From Cardinalis cardinalis (lineage: Eukaryota; Chordata; Aves; Passeriformes; Cardinalidae): a stretch of DNA of 64,000 nucleotides. The stretch covers positions 4,659,065 through 4,723,064 of the forward strand of contig JACDOX010000034.1 in NCBI GenBank assembly GCA_014549065.1, in the 5' to 3' direction. The notes below the pieces were generated by a model. The model did no database searches. It was not told the origin of the DNA and saw nothing but the letters and a program-made list of their open reading frames with translations. The position numbers were made by a program, and so were the translations under genes. This document shows, piece by piece, positions 1-15,600 of this stretch (its first letter is position 1; each line of letters begins with the position of its first letter).

Positions 1-573
1 TCGGTACTTGTACGATACCTGCTCAGTCAACCCTAGGCAATCTTGTACACTGCTTTCGCCAGCAGATTATTCTTTTTCCTCCCCCACCCTTCAACCCCCT
101 CAAGACAGATTTCACAATTTGCAATCCACCAGAGGCAACAGATTTCTTGACCCCAAATACACCATATTGTCTGAAGGCTATGCTTTGAAAAGTTATTTTT
201 ATTTACACATTTAACCTAGAGTAGCAAAGAAAATACAGAGCAAAAGCCTGAGAATAAACTAAACTACTTAGTGTATAATTTTAATTATCATTTAAATGTA
301 CAGTACTCTTAAATATAATAGCTATTACATTTATCTTTAAAAGTGACCTTAAAATGTTTTTGACCTGAGGCTTTTAAAGTTGCAGATTCTACATTACTCT
401 TCACCATTCAGAAAGAGTTTAAGGAGCATCGATTTCAATAGTATTCAAAGGCCCATTGTAAGATAAGCAAAGGAAACTAAAACTAATTTTGAACTCAAAT
501 TTCACTGCATGTTTCAGAAGTTATCAACTGGAAATATTAATTTACTTTTTGATTTATTATTAAGAATTTGGGT

Positions 574-650
574 ATTCACAGAAATGGAAAGTTTGAAGGG
601 ATTACTGGAGGTCATCCAGTCCAACTTCTCTCCTTGAGCAAGTAACAGAG
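574..650 (-). mobile_element. CR1 3'-end scrap
   Basis: About 75 bp resembling the reverse complement of a CR1 3' UTR: TTCACAGAAATGG, then a GAAGGGA, GGAGGTCATCCAGTCCAAC pattern. It is too short and diverged to assign a subfamily. Confidence 0.6.
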
Positions 651-3600
651 TAACAGATAAGTCCGGGAATGAAAAGAAACTAAAAGTTTGACTGTAAAAT
701 CATCAGCAGCAAAACAAACCCTAGCTTTCTAGCAGCAATTAAAGTCTTAATTTATTTCATTAAATCATCATAATAAATACCAATACATCAGCATTTATGT
801 ATTTGATTTGTAGTAATTTAATTTGCTTTCTGAGTATCTTCTGCTATAGCAGGAATTACAAATAGGGATGAAAAAATATGCCAAGCACATGATTTTATCT
901 AAAAGCATATCACTTATATTACTAACAGTTCTTAAAGTACTAACAGTTTAGTCTTTGCCAAAATTAGCAACTCCATGCTTTATTGATAAATATAGTGCTT
1001 ATTTAGAAATTGTTCAACCCTTGGATGTAAAACAGATCACAAAGCAAAAACCACAGATCTCCTAATTTCACTGAATTCAGCAGATTTGTAAGCATTGAGG
1101 TTCCAAATAAATCCTATATAACTTAAAGTTATCACCTTAATTTATTATGAATTAATCCCAAATTTATAATCCNCACAGTCTTCATCTAGTAGTTATGAAA
1201 ATCAGCATTTGTCATTGGGGGAGTGGGATGTTGAAGGGACTGTGCTGCTGCCATGAGAGAGGGAGATAAACACTGTATTTAATTATTGTTATACATTAAA
1301 AAAAAAATGTACTCACTAGACTCATATGTCTAGTATTTAAAATTATGCTTACTAGTAAGAGGCCTCTCTAAAGATATGAATACATCCTACCCACACAAGG
1401 CTACAGGTCACATACTAATGATTACTACTAACTTCNGTCTCAGAAGACAATTGTGTGGGTTTTTTAATGGCTAGCATCATAATAATCAAGCTTTCTTTCC
1501 AGCATTGCCCCTCCACACTTTCTGACAGTCGAGTTTAGAGACTTCCCCAGCCCAAATTTTATGCTTGGATAATACAGTTTATTTTTCTTCAGGAAGTGAG
1601 ATCAGTTCTCAATACAAGAATTCCCCTACAGTGTTTGCTCACCATTAGTCAGCACTTCCCTATGACCCATCCCTTTCCTCCACTCACTTTCAGTTCCAAA
1701 AGCTGCAATTATCAGCTTCCAGCTTTTTGAGATTTTTGCCTGCAAATTCACAAACTATTTTAGGAATCCCCTGGAGAGTGAAGCAGCTTTTTTTCCTGCG
1801 AGTATTGTCACTTTGAACTCTTGGACAAACTGAGTTCCTTTAATCTCTTCTAAGAAATAGACTTCCTATAGCCAAGTGTCTTATCACCATCCTACAGGAC
1901 CACTTTTGTCCATCAACTAGGCAGCCAAAATTGTTTTGAAACTTTAAATTAAAACAAAATTCTAACTGCAAGCTCTGGAGGTTGTCTAGGTTTTGGCTAT
2001 TTGCTTGGGTTTAGCTCATTCTGTCATTAGCATGTAAAATTTCAAAGACAAAACATATCTGTTTCACAACCCATGTTTGGAAAACATAATGCTCCTGGTG
2101 TCAGAACAGCAAATGTGCATATCACATATCAGTAATTTCAACACATGAGTAATAAGACACAGCTTTTCTGAAATTTAAGCAGTAGATTAGAGAACACAGT
2201 TACTGGAACCATACTGATGCCAGTTTTATGCCAAGCTCTCAGGAAGCAAGCCTGTATAAAGGTTACCTGATACACACCTCCTGGGGCAAGGCGCCTAAAC
2301 TGCACATGAACAATTACAACACTCAGTGATTCACTGTCACTGCAAATTGCAGAATATATCCACTCTTGCCCTTTAAACTCAGTACTCTAAACTGTAATCT
2401 TCAGATCAGAGGATGTAAACAGTACCTGAAGGCAAAAGATGAAGAATACATAAAGAGGAGATTGAAACTCCCAACATATTTTTAACTCATAATATTTCTT
2501 AGACATCCATACTTAGCTTGCTAAAATTGAACACCAAGCTAATATAATCCTTTTGGTCTGCCCCATTCCAATAATCTTTAATATTCCTATAAAATGTCTG
2601 AACTGTATTTATCAGGTGAATCAATTGCTTCTAGTCACCATGTAAAGAAAGCTTATTGTAACAGATGTCTTTTTCCCACATCATTTTTACATTCCGAATT
2701 ATGGAAGAAGGAAACAAACCACTCTGCTCTTCAGCTCCAAGCTTCTTAGTTTTGAACTAAGATGCTTGAATAAACCAAAAAGTAAACATTCACTTGGCTA
2801 ATGCTTTCTAAGTTGTGGTTTAACACTTCATAGTTCCAGGTACTTACACAGCAATTTCCTTCCAGAATTTATCACTCAAAGTTCAGTAGCAAACATTCAC
2901 TGTTTAGTGTTATCTTAAATTTTATTTTGCAATCACTTCATTATCACTACACAGGTCATAATTTTAAAGTTTATCTCAAAACCTTTTAAAAATAAACTGT
3001 ACATTAAAAAGAAAAAAAATCTATTCCTGGATACTGTGATTCTGGTTGTATAAACTGGAACATTAAACATTCTGGTCACTCTTCTCGGATATCTTATTAT
3101 CCTTTAAATATATTTTCAGAAATCCAGTCCTTTAGAAAATTATTACAAAATATTTATGTTCATATGAGACCAGAAAAGGACTGTTACATGTCTGACAACA
3201 TAACATGCTTCTTTACAAGAAATCTACTTACATTTTTATGTATATCAAGAACAACAAAATTTAAGCGTATACCAAGAGCAAAGAATATACTGCAGAAGAC
3301 GTGAAAAAAAGTCAACCAAGCCCTGGAGCTGACTGGATCTATTTTACAGTCCCATTTCCTCATGCTACATTTCTCCTCACCTCTGACTTGACTACTCATA
3401 TATGCTGAGCTTGTCAGGATTGCAATCTTAAGTAACTTGCAGTAGTCCTGTAATCTTGCAGTCTATCTGGTAACTCTCCTACCCTACTACAGGGAACAGC
3501 TGCTTGGAAAGCAAGCATCACCCAAGCAGCCAAATATCCCCTTCTGTGCTAGAGCATGCACAGAGCTGGCTGGAAGTGGCCAACGCTGCTCCCACATGCA

Positions 3601-6600
3601 GGAGGAGCAGGGCCTGGGGCACTCTCACCCCACTCACAGAGCAGCCAAAACTGCTCTTTGCTGATTCTGTCCATGCAATCAGTGGGGGATTTGTCCCTTG
3701 AACACAGTAACTGTAGTAAGACTGTATCAGTGTCAGTACACACAAGACGAATTAAATCTGCTGATAGATTCATGCTGCTACAATATACTTAGAAAATCCT
3801 CTGCGATGAGGGATTTCAAATAAATCAATTTCCTTAATATCTTCATGAGATGTTATCTAGCATCTTATCTGAAAATCACTGGATATGTAAAAATGTCCTG
3901 CAGGTGAAAGCTGCTGAAGAGCAGTTTGCACTAAAATAAATCACATCCATTAAAAATTAATTTGCATCCTATCCAGAACTATGCAAGGCTCTAATAATCT
4001 GTTTAATTACCGAACACCGGTAGCTATTTTGTGAGATAATGACATTCAAGTAATTTTTGTACTTTCATAAAATTGAAGAAGTCTACACTTCAAAACAGCA
4101 GATGTTAAAGCATGATTTACCTGATTCTGTAACTGCTATTTTATTTATTTACTGTCATGTAAAAAACCAACATCACTGTGAACACTTCAGCACAGTACTG
4201 GAGGTGATTAATTAGGGAGTGGCAGAGGAAAGGATGAAACATCAAAAGAAAGTGAATACTGTAAGCATAGAAGAAGAAACGTCTTGCAGAGGGATCTGGC
4301 AATCTTGTAGTATCAACTTCTCCCAAGGAGTCAAGCTGCATGAAGAGATGCTGAAGTAGCCAAGGAAGGAGGTCAAAATCCGCAAATTTACAAACCACAG
4401 GAAGAATTCTTGCTGAGAATGAACCAACTGTTGAATCCACTGGACAGAAATATACTGGTCTGGAAGATTAAACTGGGAGGCAGACTCTCACCAGACTTCA
4501 CCAGGAAGTACTGAATAAAAACACTATGAACCCTCTCCTACTCACAGGCAGAGGAAGAACACAGACCACTTCAGCTCAGGTGGGAGAATAAACCCAATTT
4601 GTTGAGCAGAAAACTACCACAGATGAGCAGCACAACTTATCAGAATACAAGAGTAACAGAAGGGCACAGAGGCATTTGTGTATCAGTGGCAGAAGAACAG
4701 TGAAAGAACATAATGGAGAAGAAACTCTAAAAGCTGATTTAAAATTCTCCCAATGTTAAGAACAGATTTGATTTTCTATCTGTTCAAGCCAAAACATACT
4801 TGCAAAGCAAAACTACAATTCTTTAAGCATGTATCTGAAATTCACTGCAAGCATCAACTGAGAAACGGAAAAAAAAATCATCAAAAGCTGCAAAGCAGTA
4901 AGTTTTATGGTAAAAATATATGTCAAGTGCATCCAAGAAATGATCACCTACCAATGGTAGAATTATTTTTTCAGTATTATGCAATGCTCTTTTGAAAATA
5001 TTGACCTCCAAGAAATAAAGAAGGAAAGTTTCATCACTCTCACATTGCAAATTATTAGATGAAATGCTTTTACTTCACCATAACTGGTAAAAGCCAAGAT
5101 TTTTCCTTAGTTTTGAACTGAAGGGTTTTCTAAATATGCAACAAATATTCCAGTATCCTGTAGAAATGTGCACATACTCTATATAAGGTGGTAACACTGT
5201 TTTCAGCACAGAGAATGCCAGTACTGACTTAGCAGTTTTTTGCACAAAGCTGCCCATTTGCTCCTTGCTCTCCTTGTTTTTGCTTTGCTGATCAAAGGAG
5301 TTGCCAAGTTTTTTCTTCACCATTACAAGCCAGGAAAAATGGCTCTCCTCAGAGAGGCCCCTTGTGAAGGTCACAAAGGTTAGCTCCACAAGCCCTGGAG
5401 TCTGCTCTGATGCTGGAGTGATTGGCTGGCTTCCCTGCAGTTAACCTGCATTTCCCCTCCTTCACAATAGTGCACTGGTTATGGAAACTAAATATGAAAG
5501 AACTTGGTGGGGGAGGAAAGAATTTCTATGGAGACACATTCTAAAACACTCCCAAGTTCTACTTGTTTGAGCAGCCTGGAAATCTAGCATTTGAAAATGT
5601 TTGATTTCTTTCTGGAGAACTCAAAAATTTCAGCCTGCAAGCCTCTCTATTTTGAAAGGAAAATCCAAAAATTTTGGGGTTTTTTGGCATTCAAATACAT
5701 AGACACCAGTCTGCCTTGGTCTGGAAAAAGTTTAAGATGTTTACTTGCCCCATCTCTGGACTTAAACAAGTGGAACCCACATGTCACACCATCTTAATGA
5801 AGACTAAAATGAAGTCAACTAATCAGGATTCAGATTTGTAGCACTTTCCAGCTCCAGAGCAGTTATCACACCCAAGACACTATTTTACTTCTAGGTCCCA
5901 AAGTTAAGCAATGAAGACATTTTGAGATACAAAACAATCATTGTGTTTTAGATGACTGATTAAATACACTTCCCATTTTTTATAAATTCAAACCTACCAA
6001 TCCACAGGTAGCCACAATTACTCAGGTTTTTCTTATACATAAAAAATTTAACCCATACTGTATACACTGAAAGCTCTAAGCCACTTCAAAGCATCTGCTT
6101 CTAGAAAACTGATTCAGTGTTGGTCCAAGGAGGGGAAAGTAATATAAATTTTGTATCTTGAAGAATGAAGTTTCTGAGGCCTCATATTTTGGGGACACAA
6201 TTTCATACCACTTTACAAATAAAACTTTGATTCTTTGCNTTGCTCAAAAAGTTTTCTTACCACCCTGAAAGTCAAGCCAGGCTCTTTCCTCTCTATATAA
6301 CTATAGGTGTGAAGTTCTGTCTGCAGTGCCATCACCCATATGCTTGGATAGATGAAGCCAATTAGAATTCAGGCAGTGTGTCTGATGCTGAACCCACCTC
6401 TGCAGCTGTTTTAAGTTCATTACGTTACCAGGAGTCAAAACTACTTCCAGAATAGTCAAGACGTACAGCCCCACTAACTAGGTATTTCAAGCTGTTTAAG
6501 TACTCTCAAGATTTAACAATACCTAGTAAGAGAGAGGCTCATACTGCACTACAGTTTTATCTTCCTAGGTGGAATCAACAGGCTTCCTCTTCTTAACCAG

Positions 6601-9600
6601 TTGCCTCTGTTCACATAACATTAAGGAAAACAAACCCCCTCTATTGGGACACAACAACAAAATACTGAGAATGCCAGAATCCTAAGCTGAAAACAATAAA
6701 AAACATAATTAAAGAAGGACTATTATAGTTCATATAAAAGCACAGAAATGGAAGTGGAATTTTGACCTTGTTCACCTGTAAAAAGATGTAACAAAAGTAG
6801 AGACACCTCACGGGGTCTCCAGAACAACTTCAACAAGTTTAAATGTAGATGTAAGGAGAAATCCATACAATAGCCATATTGTAATAAAAAGCAAAAAGTG
6901 TATGTAGGAAAGAGCTGTATCTGATCATCATCAATATTTACTGGAGAAATTTTTAAATAGGTACAAAAACACAATACCAAATTCCTTTTCTCCTCATTTG
7001 CAGGAGAGCTTTTACCACCAACACTTTACCATTTTTTTGTTAGCAGGTATAATAAGGCATAGCATACTTCTGACAAAAAGCTTTATCAAACTTCTCAAGC
7101 CTCGTTAGGGGTGGGCCACAAAGGTCAGCACACCTAACACCTACCAAACCCAGGCTTTCCTCCATTCTCATACAATGCTGGGTACACAATGTGCTGGCCA
7201 GCAGAAAGCACAGACACCAGATCACCTGAGACATTTGCAACACCCACACAACTTTCGAACTTGCCATGACAATAAAACCCCAGAGGAGAAAGAATTGGGT
7301 CAAGAGTCAGTAACACATGCTATTTTGCTACCAGCCACAGTACAGACCCTCTCAGTACAGAACACAAATTCTTACCCTTCTGGCTGATGTTGCTATGTAG
7401 ACAAGAAGCCTCCCATGGTATATGTTGTGATAACATTAAGGCATTTCTCCTGCTTTTGTTATTCAGGCAATACAAGGCAAAACCCCCTTCTTATACCACC
7501 ACCTACCCACACCACACTAGGGGGCTCTGCTGATGTAATCACATTTTTTGATAAGTATTACTTAATGATTATATTAACCCATTCCAATCTAAGGAATTAA
7601 ATTTATTACCTGAAAAGTGTGGAGCAACATCAGCTTACTGCAGCTCCTGCTCTTACAGTCCCCACAGCTAAGAAGAAAAAAAAGCTTTGGTCTAAAATAT
7701 CTAAAATATCCAAAAGTAAAAAAGCCTACAGTAGACACTAATAAATGAACAAAAAACCCTCTCCATAAGCAGCAGTAAGACAGGGATACCACTCAAATCT
7801 GTAACACGGGAAAAGGCTAATGTTTAGGACTACAGTTTTGTAAGTTTTTATGTTAAAGGTTCAGATTGCTGTAATGCTTTAATAATGACACAACTGGGCC
7901 AAGGAATAGATGCACTGTAAGCAGCCTCTTTCTGCTGTATCTAATACAGGAAGGACATCCAAGACTATTTTGGTAAGCAAAAACATACTTTATGAAAATG
8001 CTGAGTAATTCCCTGATACAAGACTCAANCAATATAAGAATCTTAGGAATGGTTGTAGGACCAAGTGTCTTAAATCAATCCTGCAACTGTACAGAAGAAA
8101 TATGCTCAGACCTATTGCCTTTTTGGAGCAAGTTACAGAAAAATTACTACTTACACCGATCTTTCTTAAAATTTGAATTGAAAAGAGCTTCATGTATGGC
8201 AAAAAGCTTAAATGTTTCATTTAACCTTGGTTTCATTTCATTTTATAACTTACAATGTAATCAAGAGGTCAATAAGCTTATAATTTCCAAATTAACAAAA
8301 CTAACCTCCATAAATTGACCTATAACATTAAAGGAAAAGAATATAGACATAAATGGGGATGAAGATCAAAATAATTCTATGTTATGTTTTCCACTTGAGT
8401 AATAAAGATGTCTCAACTCATCAATGTGACACATGACCTCCAAAGTTAGGTTTTTACCTTAAAATTTGACAGGTCTTATTTTTTAATTTAGCCTATAAAC
8501 ACCAGTAAACCTCTGTTGCTAGTGAAACTTCCAAGATTTTTACACCAGAGCAACTGGACCAAAGCAATCTTTACTATAATTTCATTGTTCATACTCGCAG
8601 CGGTAAACCTAATCTACTAAAAAATTAAAACCGCTTTGTTCCTGATATTTTAAATACAAAGTTTTAAGAGAATGCAGAGGTTTTCCGATAGGAAAGAGGA
8701 CCAGGACTACGAACGCAACAAAAACTTACAGGCCAAAATCTTTGCTACAAGGTAGCTTAGCCCAGCGCCTCCAAACTTCTTTACCACAAATACAGGAAGA
8801 AGAAAAGGATGTGCTAGAGACAGACTAAGCACTATTTTACTCCTTAATTTTTATTTATTAATGGTCCAAAATACATGTTCCTCACCCCACTGGACTGTCT
8901 TTCACAGCACTTGGGATACACACCCCCACATTCCATACTGTCTGAAAGATCAATGTCATCCTTGTGAAATGCACTCAATTTCAGAACTCCATCTTTTAAA
9001 TGTAAGTTGAACAACTAACATTGAAAGGCTGATGACAGCTATACTTTAAATCAAGGCTAAAATCATCCAGGCTTTCATTGTAACAGACTTTTATTTTTAA
9101 CAGGGATCACATTTGTTACATTCTACCAAAAGTTTTTGAGACTTCTAGAAGTGTAGGGAGGAGACAAGACAAAACTGGTAGCATTTAACAGTGCAAAACA
9201 CTGTTTTGTAAGAAGTTACATAGCTTCACCTTTCCAACTGGGGGATCCATTTAGGCACATTACAGATATTACCTGAAATTATAAGTCTACACTGACAGCC
9301 AGTAGAATTTCTGTTGCCTGTTTTCATAAATGCAAAGAGAAATCTGATCTGAGATTCATGCTGAAGGAGATTCAGTCTGAATTAATTCTCCACCAAATAC
9401 AACAGGATTGGGAGAGAGGGTGAAAGAAGGAAAAAAGATTTTTCTAGTACAAAGCTGAGTCCAAATCCAGAAGACAAAATCATAAGCAGCAATGAAGCCA
9501 GGCCTGATGTAAAAGGCACCATCCACTACAAAGACAAGGTTCCTCCATTTGCTGCTTGCTGCAGACAAGTAACCTTTTAGTTTGCCATGATTTTAACATC

Positions 9601-12600
9601 AATTTACATCTAGCAGGTGACCAGATAGTGACTGATCACCTCCTGAAAAGTATTACTTCAGAGAATGATGACTTTAGCTTGAAGGATGATGCTCTATTAA
9701 GAAAATAGCTATGATAACTTACAGATATACTTATTTCTTCTAAATGCTATTACTTTTTGCTAGATCAAACAATCAGGTGGTGTATTCAAGCTACTGAGAA
9801 GAGACAGGTTCAGCAATACTCTTAGTGATTTCTGAGCCATTGGGCCACAAGGTTCCATTTCTATATATGGATAAACAGAAAAAACAAATAAAAATCATGC
9901 GCCCAGGAAAGTCAGGAAGACAGATAACACTTGGAGAAAATCAGCCTTACATTGATCCAACACTCCCTAGGCACATAGTATTAGCACCCCAAGACAGTCA
10001 TCAGAAAGCCTGAAATTCTTTGAGTACTGTTGCCTAAAAAACCCTGGTAAAGTGGCAGGGGAAATTATGGCCCACTTACTAAGCTTACATTTGTTATGAG
10101 AGAGTGCTATTTACAATGTCACATGCTGGAACTTGTTCCCAAGCTAGCTAAACCTACACGCTTAATTGACTCAACAGACAATGCGGCATTGTTAAAACTA
10201 ATCTCTTCCTACAGGCTACAGTTTCCAAACCATGAAAGTTTTTACACATTTTAATATTTTTCAGCAGCTCTGAAATCAGAAAACTTCAAAATACACAAGC
10301 ACATATAGACACACACAGTATAATAGTGACTATCACTAAAATTCACATATCCATATGCAAACTGAGTCATCAGAAAGTCCAAGTACTTTAAAGAACACAG
10401 GAGCCNGTGGGTTTTTAAAGTTCCTATTTCAGACATCCAAGATGGAAAGGACTAAGGAAGAAAAGCCTGGGAACATGTTCATGTCAGCATGGAGCAGCAG
10501 GTCTCACGTCACACTAGATTTTGACTAAGCCATCTCACAGTATTTGTTTCAAGTTACTTCCCAAGAGTAAAGTTTTGGGAACTTCTAATTAGTTTAAAGT
10601 CTGACAAGTTCACAATTAAAAACCAATTTAAACAAAAATTACTGAATGCTGCAGACAGACTAGATTGCAGACTACCTTAGTTTTNCACAGTAAACAAGTT
10701 TCATTAAGTAATTCAGCCATTAAAAGAAACTCAAGTTTTTAAACATTTGTATACCAACTATCAAAATAACTGCTGAATTTTAGGAATTTAAGTGATTTAA
10801 NTAGTATTTATTTGAAACAGCAAATTGGTTCAATTACTTTTATAACCAGCTTCAGAAAACTGAATTTTGATATCTTAGGATCCATCAAGCTATTTTGATT
10901 TTAAAATACTCCTTCTGACTCCACCCCACCCTGAAANTGATGAAAAGAAACAACTTGGAGAACACTACTAAATCTTAAAATTTCTTGAATAGCTTTAGGA
11001 AGAAATAACAAATAAAGTCGAAAAATAATAAAACTATGCCTTCTCAAACTACTGCCAGATGTAAGTGATTAGCAGAACTGAAGTCTTCATAACATCACCA
11101 AGCAACTCTGACAAGAGTTCTTGAGTTCTTTAAGTCAATCGTGATCAGCTGCTCTAAATGCCTATAAACACACACCTAACAGTTACCAAAANAGAGACTA
11201 AAAGTCCAGATAAACATTAAAAGGCATCAGTGTACNCATGTACTTTTATTTCTCTGTACAGACTTGCTGTTTAATGAGTTCACCTTTGAAATTTTTATAG
11301 TTACATAATGAAGATTTGTATTTGAACTCCCTCTTTTTGTTGCTAGTATCTCAACAGGATAGCACTCAACAACCAAAACTATCATCCTCTTTAAACAACA
11401 ATGCTCCACTGAAAAGACAGCCTCCAAAACGATATATTTACATATATGCAATGTTTCTCGATTAACATTACAGCAGGAATGACATGCTGAATGAGCACTG
11501 CTGATAAAACCTGGTTTAGATAGTCTCCCATGTCTCATGTTTCATTGACTGAAGCAGAAAACAGCCTTCTAAAACATTGGAGGGTTAAATTAACAACCAT
11601 CACGGTTTTCCTCTATAATGCATCTCCTAATTTTCCCATACCAAGAAGCCATCAGGTTTATACTGTAGGAGGATAAAACAGCTTTGCAAAAACAATGTAT
11701 GATTCCCTTTAATCTGAAGGGGTTTTTAGGCTGAAGGGCATCTGCTCCCAGTTGTTTCACTTTTCTCTGATCTTCANGAAAACACCATTATTCAAGCTGA
11801 CTGTAAAAATTAAAAGAAAAAGATNTAGATAGAAAACTGCTAAATTACTTAGCATAAAAAATGGACTCCAAAAAGTCAAACCATGTTGGAAAGACACTCT
11901 TTCAATTGCCACAGGGTCTAATGATATTTTGACAAGACTGCAATTATGCTTCTGTTATAAGAACAGATCTTGTTCTCCACGTCTTGCCAGGATAATACTG
12001 CTTTTAATTAATGCTTTTGTTGTGAATTGTTCCCTCAGGCAGTACTAACTTTTATAATAATTTCAGTATGCAGCATGTATTTCCCCACATCATTTACTCA
12101 AAATTTCTCATCATTTGGCCTCATGGATAATGCCCAGGCCCTTGCTTCCCAGAAGGCTTCAAAACATGGCTAACCCCTGCCATGCTGAGCAAGACATTGT
12201 TAAAACACGTCTTCGCACAATTGTTTTCCTCTGCTTCCCTCAGGAAGAAACAAACATTACATGCCTATCAGACTGGCACAACCACAAGAGAACCAAATTT
12301 CCTTACAAACATAAGTGCCAGTTTCACTTTCAGGCAGCAGCACACGTCTTCAAGTAGTTAATATGCGCTTTTAGTGTACATTTTAAAAAGAGTTGAAACC
12401 ATTGCCAAAGTGTCATAAGATGCTGATCTTCAACTCCATTTACTGATCACTAAAACTGGGTAAAACAATACTAGTGCAACTTTTCTTCTTGAAATCCACT
12501 GTATAACCCACCTCTCAAACTNGTAAAGTTATGCTAAAGGAAGTTCCAGACCGGAATTTCAGTGAACAGGCCATTACTGAAGCTATGGAACTACAGACAC

Positions 12601-15600
12601 ATATTTATCTGAAGCTTGAGATAAGTACAGTAATGGGTGGGAAATATTATGAAATCCCTGTCAAGAAAACTAGGCCTCAATTTAACCCACTCACTGCCTT
12701 TTTCTACCACAAACAGCTGTGAAGTAACTAACTAGTTTTTGATTTAAATGCTACTAATTAATAAAACATGACTGTCTAACTCCACAAGAAGGTGGGAAGT
12801 TTCAAACTAATTTCTATACATCAATTAAAATTGGCTTTACAAAGTGTTTGGATAGATTTTATTGATTTGTTAAGTCAATAAACATGCTGCAGGGACTCAT
12901 TTTTATCTGTCATATGTTCTCTGACCATCTTCAGTAAAAGAAATTAAAATATTAAATCTCACTTCCACTGAAATATTCAAACTTTGAGCCTTTTCTTTCC
13001 TTAATTAAAGTGGTCTCTGTATTTTAGCACGTTCAGTTCTCCAAAGTTTGAGGAGACAGTATGTTTAAAAGCAACAGTATGTTTACACCTTCAACAGAGG
13101 GAAGAATTAATGTTACAATTGCAAACAAAATGACAAACATTATTTTCAATTATTTTTCATTATGTTTTATTTCTCTAATAAAATGAATCCAATATCCTGT
13201 CTGATCTCTCAAAACCAAAATTAATTTCAGAATCCTGTCCCCATTTCAGGCACAAACATCTTCTCCTGAATGNTCTTTGCATGACTTTACTGGAAGTCAA
13301 CATTTATGTAGACCACTATTTGTTAAGAATAAATGTACATATTGTCAATGGCAAAACTGACGGATTACATCATCCTTTGGCCTTTATCAAGAAGGCCAAA
13401 CTAGGTGACAGATGCCTCTAGTGCTTCCAAATCCCCTGGCAGGCCCTGGAAAGTGCACCTATCTAGAAGGGCATCACTTGAATTTTTTAGCCAGGTTGGA
13501 TTTGTGTGTTTAGTCTAAAATTTGATGAACTAGCAAAAGTAACAAGTTTTATGATTGTGATTCACAAAAATCAACCAGTAAGAGAGTTCCAAGGTTTTCA
13601 ATGTAACAAAAAATGAAGTTATTTAGTAGGAACTCTATTTAACACACATAAAACCACTCACATAAAAAATAGAACTGTGATTATGTAATTATTTTTAGAC
13701 TCAAACCTACCAGAACATTGAGCTTTTGCAATCTTAACTGCCAATTTCTTTTACACTGTTGACATATTTGCCCAGAAAATAACTACTGATATACTTAATC
13801 AGAGGTCAAATCCAAACCAATAATAAACCCTGGTTTTCTTTATAAATGGCTGAATTGCCCCAATCAATAGAGATCGCCTGGTTGCCTCTGAACAGCAGGC
13901 TATAAGCATTGATTTAAGAAATTATCCTTTTGACTCCCTTTTCTTTCAGAGGAAGCCTTACTGCATTACNCTCTTCCCAATGTTTCTCATAATAAAGCAA
14001 AACACAATCTTGGAATTAAAATTGACTCACCACCAGAAGCAGATTGAATAAAGAGTTGAAATCCTGGACCTCTGGTGATCAATACTATTAATACCAAATC
14101 ATTCACTAAAGAAGGCAGTATCCAACCTCTAGAAATCTGTAGATTGTCTTCAATTAATCCTACAATCAAAAGGCTTGTACTATGAAACAGAGAAATATTA
14201 CAAAAGGAAATCAAAGTAATTAATTTTTACTGTCTCTCTCCTGTAGTTACTGGGTGATATTACCATCAACGGCATATCTAGTGCTACTAGGAACAAAAAA
14301 TGGCTTACAACCAAAGTGTAAAAATGTGTGTAACTCAGAACTGAGATTTATTGCTTTCTGATTTTGTCACACTGGCTAAGCTGCATAGTTAACTGCGTAA
14401 AGACTATTAAAAACCACATGAAATCACTTCAAATACAAAAATTTCCAGAATCAGAACTACCACCTTTAGATCTCAGGCACACTTGATAATTTCTACTTTG
14501 AGAGAAATTTCAGGCTATACAAAGTCCTTGACTGAATTTACACAAAATATTTAACAGTGTTGTGCTTTTTTGTTCCAAGGACGTGTCAGCCATTGAAGTT
14601 CCATATTGAGCACTGAGAATTTTCATTGCACTTATTTCTTAAAACATGCTTTTGTGTTACAAGTCTGATTTCTGCTTAAAATCAAATCACATGTATTTTG
14701 ATCTGTGTATCTGACTATATACATATGGGAGAATAAAAGGTTCACAGATGAGTTGAATACATCTTTCTGTAATGAAACATACACTGAANCTATTTGCTCC
14801 ATCCTCATATAGTATGAGAGTTAATTAAAGCATTCAAAGTTTACTTTAGTTTTACACAGCACAGCAGTTAAACCAAGCTGGTCAACTGGAAGAACAAGTC
14901 ACAAATCAAGAAGGAGCCATGGGTAGCAAGGGACAGTGTCATTTTTTATTCCAATGTTTGAGATGAACTGCAACTGCAGTAAGTATTTACATAAGGAACA
15001 AGAGATTTTAGAAAAGGATTGAACCTTAAAAAATCTATAAAATACTAACGTTTACTAACACTTTTAAATGTTTAGTAAAGTATCTGAANACAATAGTACA
15101 GGCTTGAATTCTTTGTTAGTATCAGTTCTTCCAAGAATAAACCNTGACAAATTCCTTTACTAGCAGACCTGTGCCAATTGGTTTCTCGAGGTCAGGATGG
15201 AGGCACTTGAGACGATAGTTCATGTTTGGACTCAGGCATTTATTATTTCTTATCAGTGAAACAGCCTCACAACTATGAGTTCTGCAGCCTTTCATTACAA
15301 AGGCATAAAATGGCTGTCTCTTGTNACAAGGTCTTTTAAGACTAAACTATCCAATTAAGAAATGACACCTGGATTATTTGCCCCTTTAACCCAATAACTG
15401 ATCCCTGGAAGCCTGCAAAGTGGACTTTTCTGCCCAATTAAAAATGCCACCCAAACCCATGAAGAAGAAGGAAGAAGGTNAAGAACAACCTGCCTCCTCC
15501 CTAAAACCTCCATCTTGCTTCATATTTATCTCTATATCTTAAGACCCCAAACTCTAAGTTTTCCACTCTGTGATATTACANGCTTCTAACCAACTATACA

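Noticed and set aside
4141..4440. 99-codon minus-strand frame
   Set aside because: Hydrophobic, no family resemblance, no splice context; it lies in YAP1 intron 2 and is consistent with chance.
11941..12000. Possible YAP1 exon 3 (gtcttgccag resembling the WQD part of WW1)
   Set aside because: The flanking bases do not encode HIDQTTT or DPRK in any minus-strand frame and no splice sites fit.
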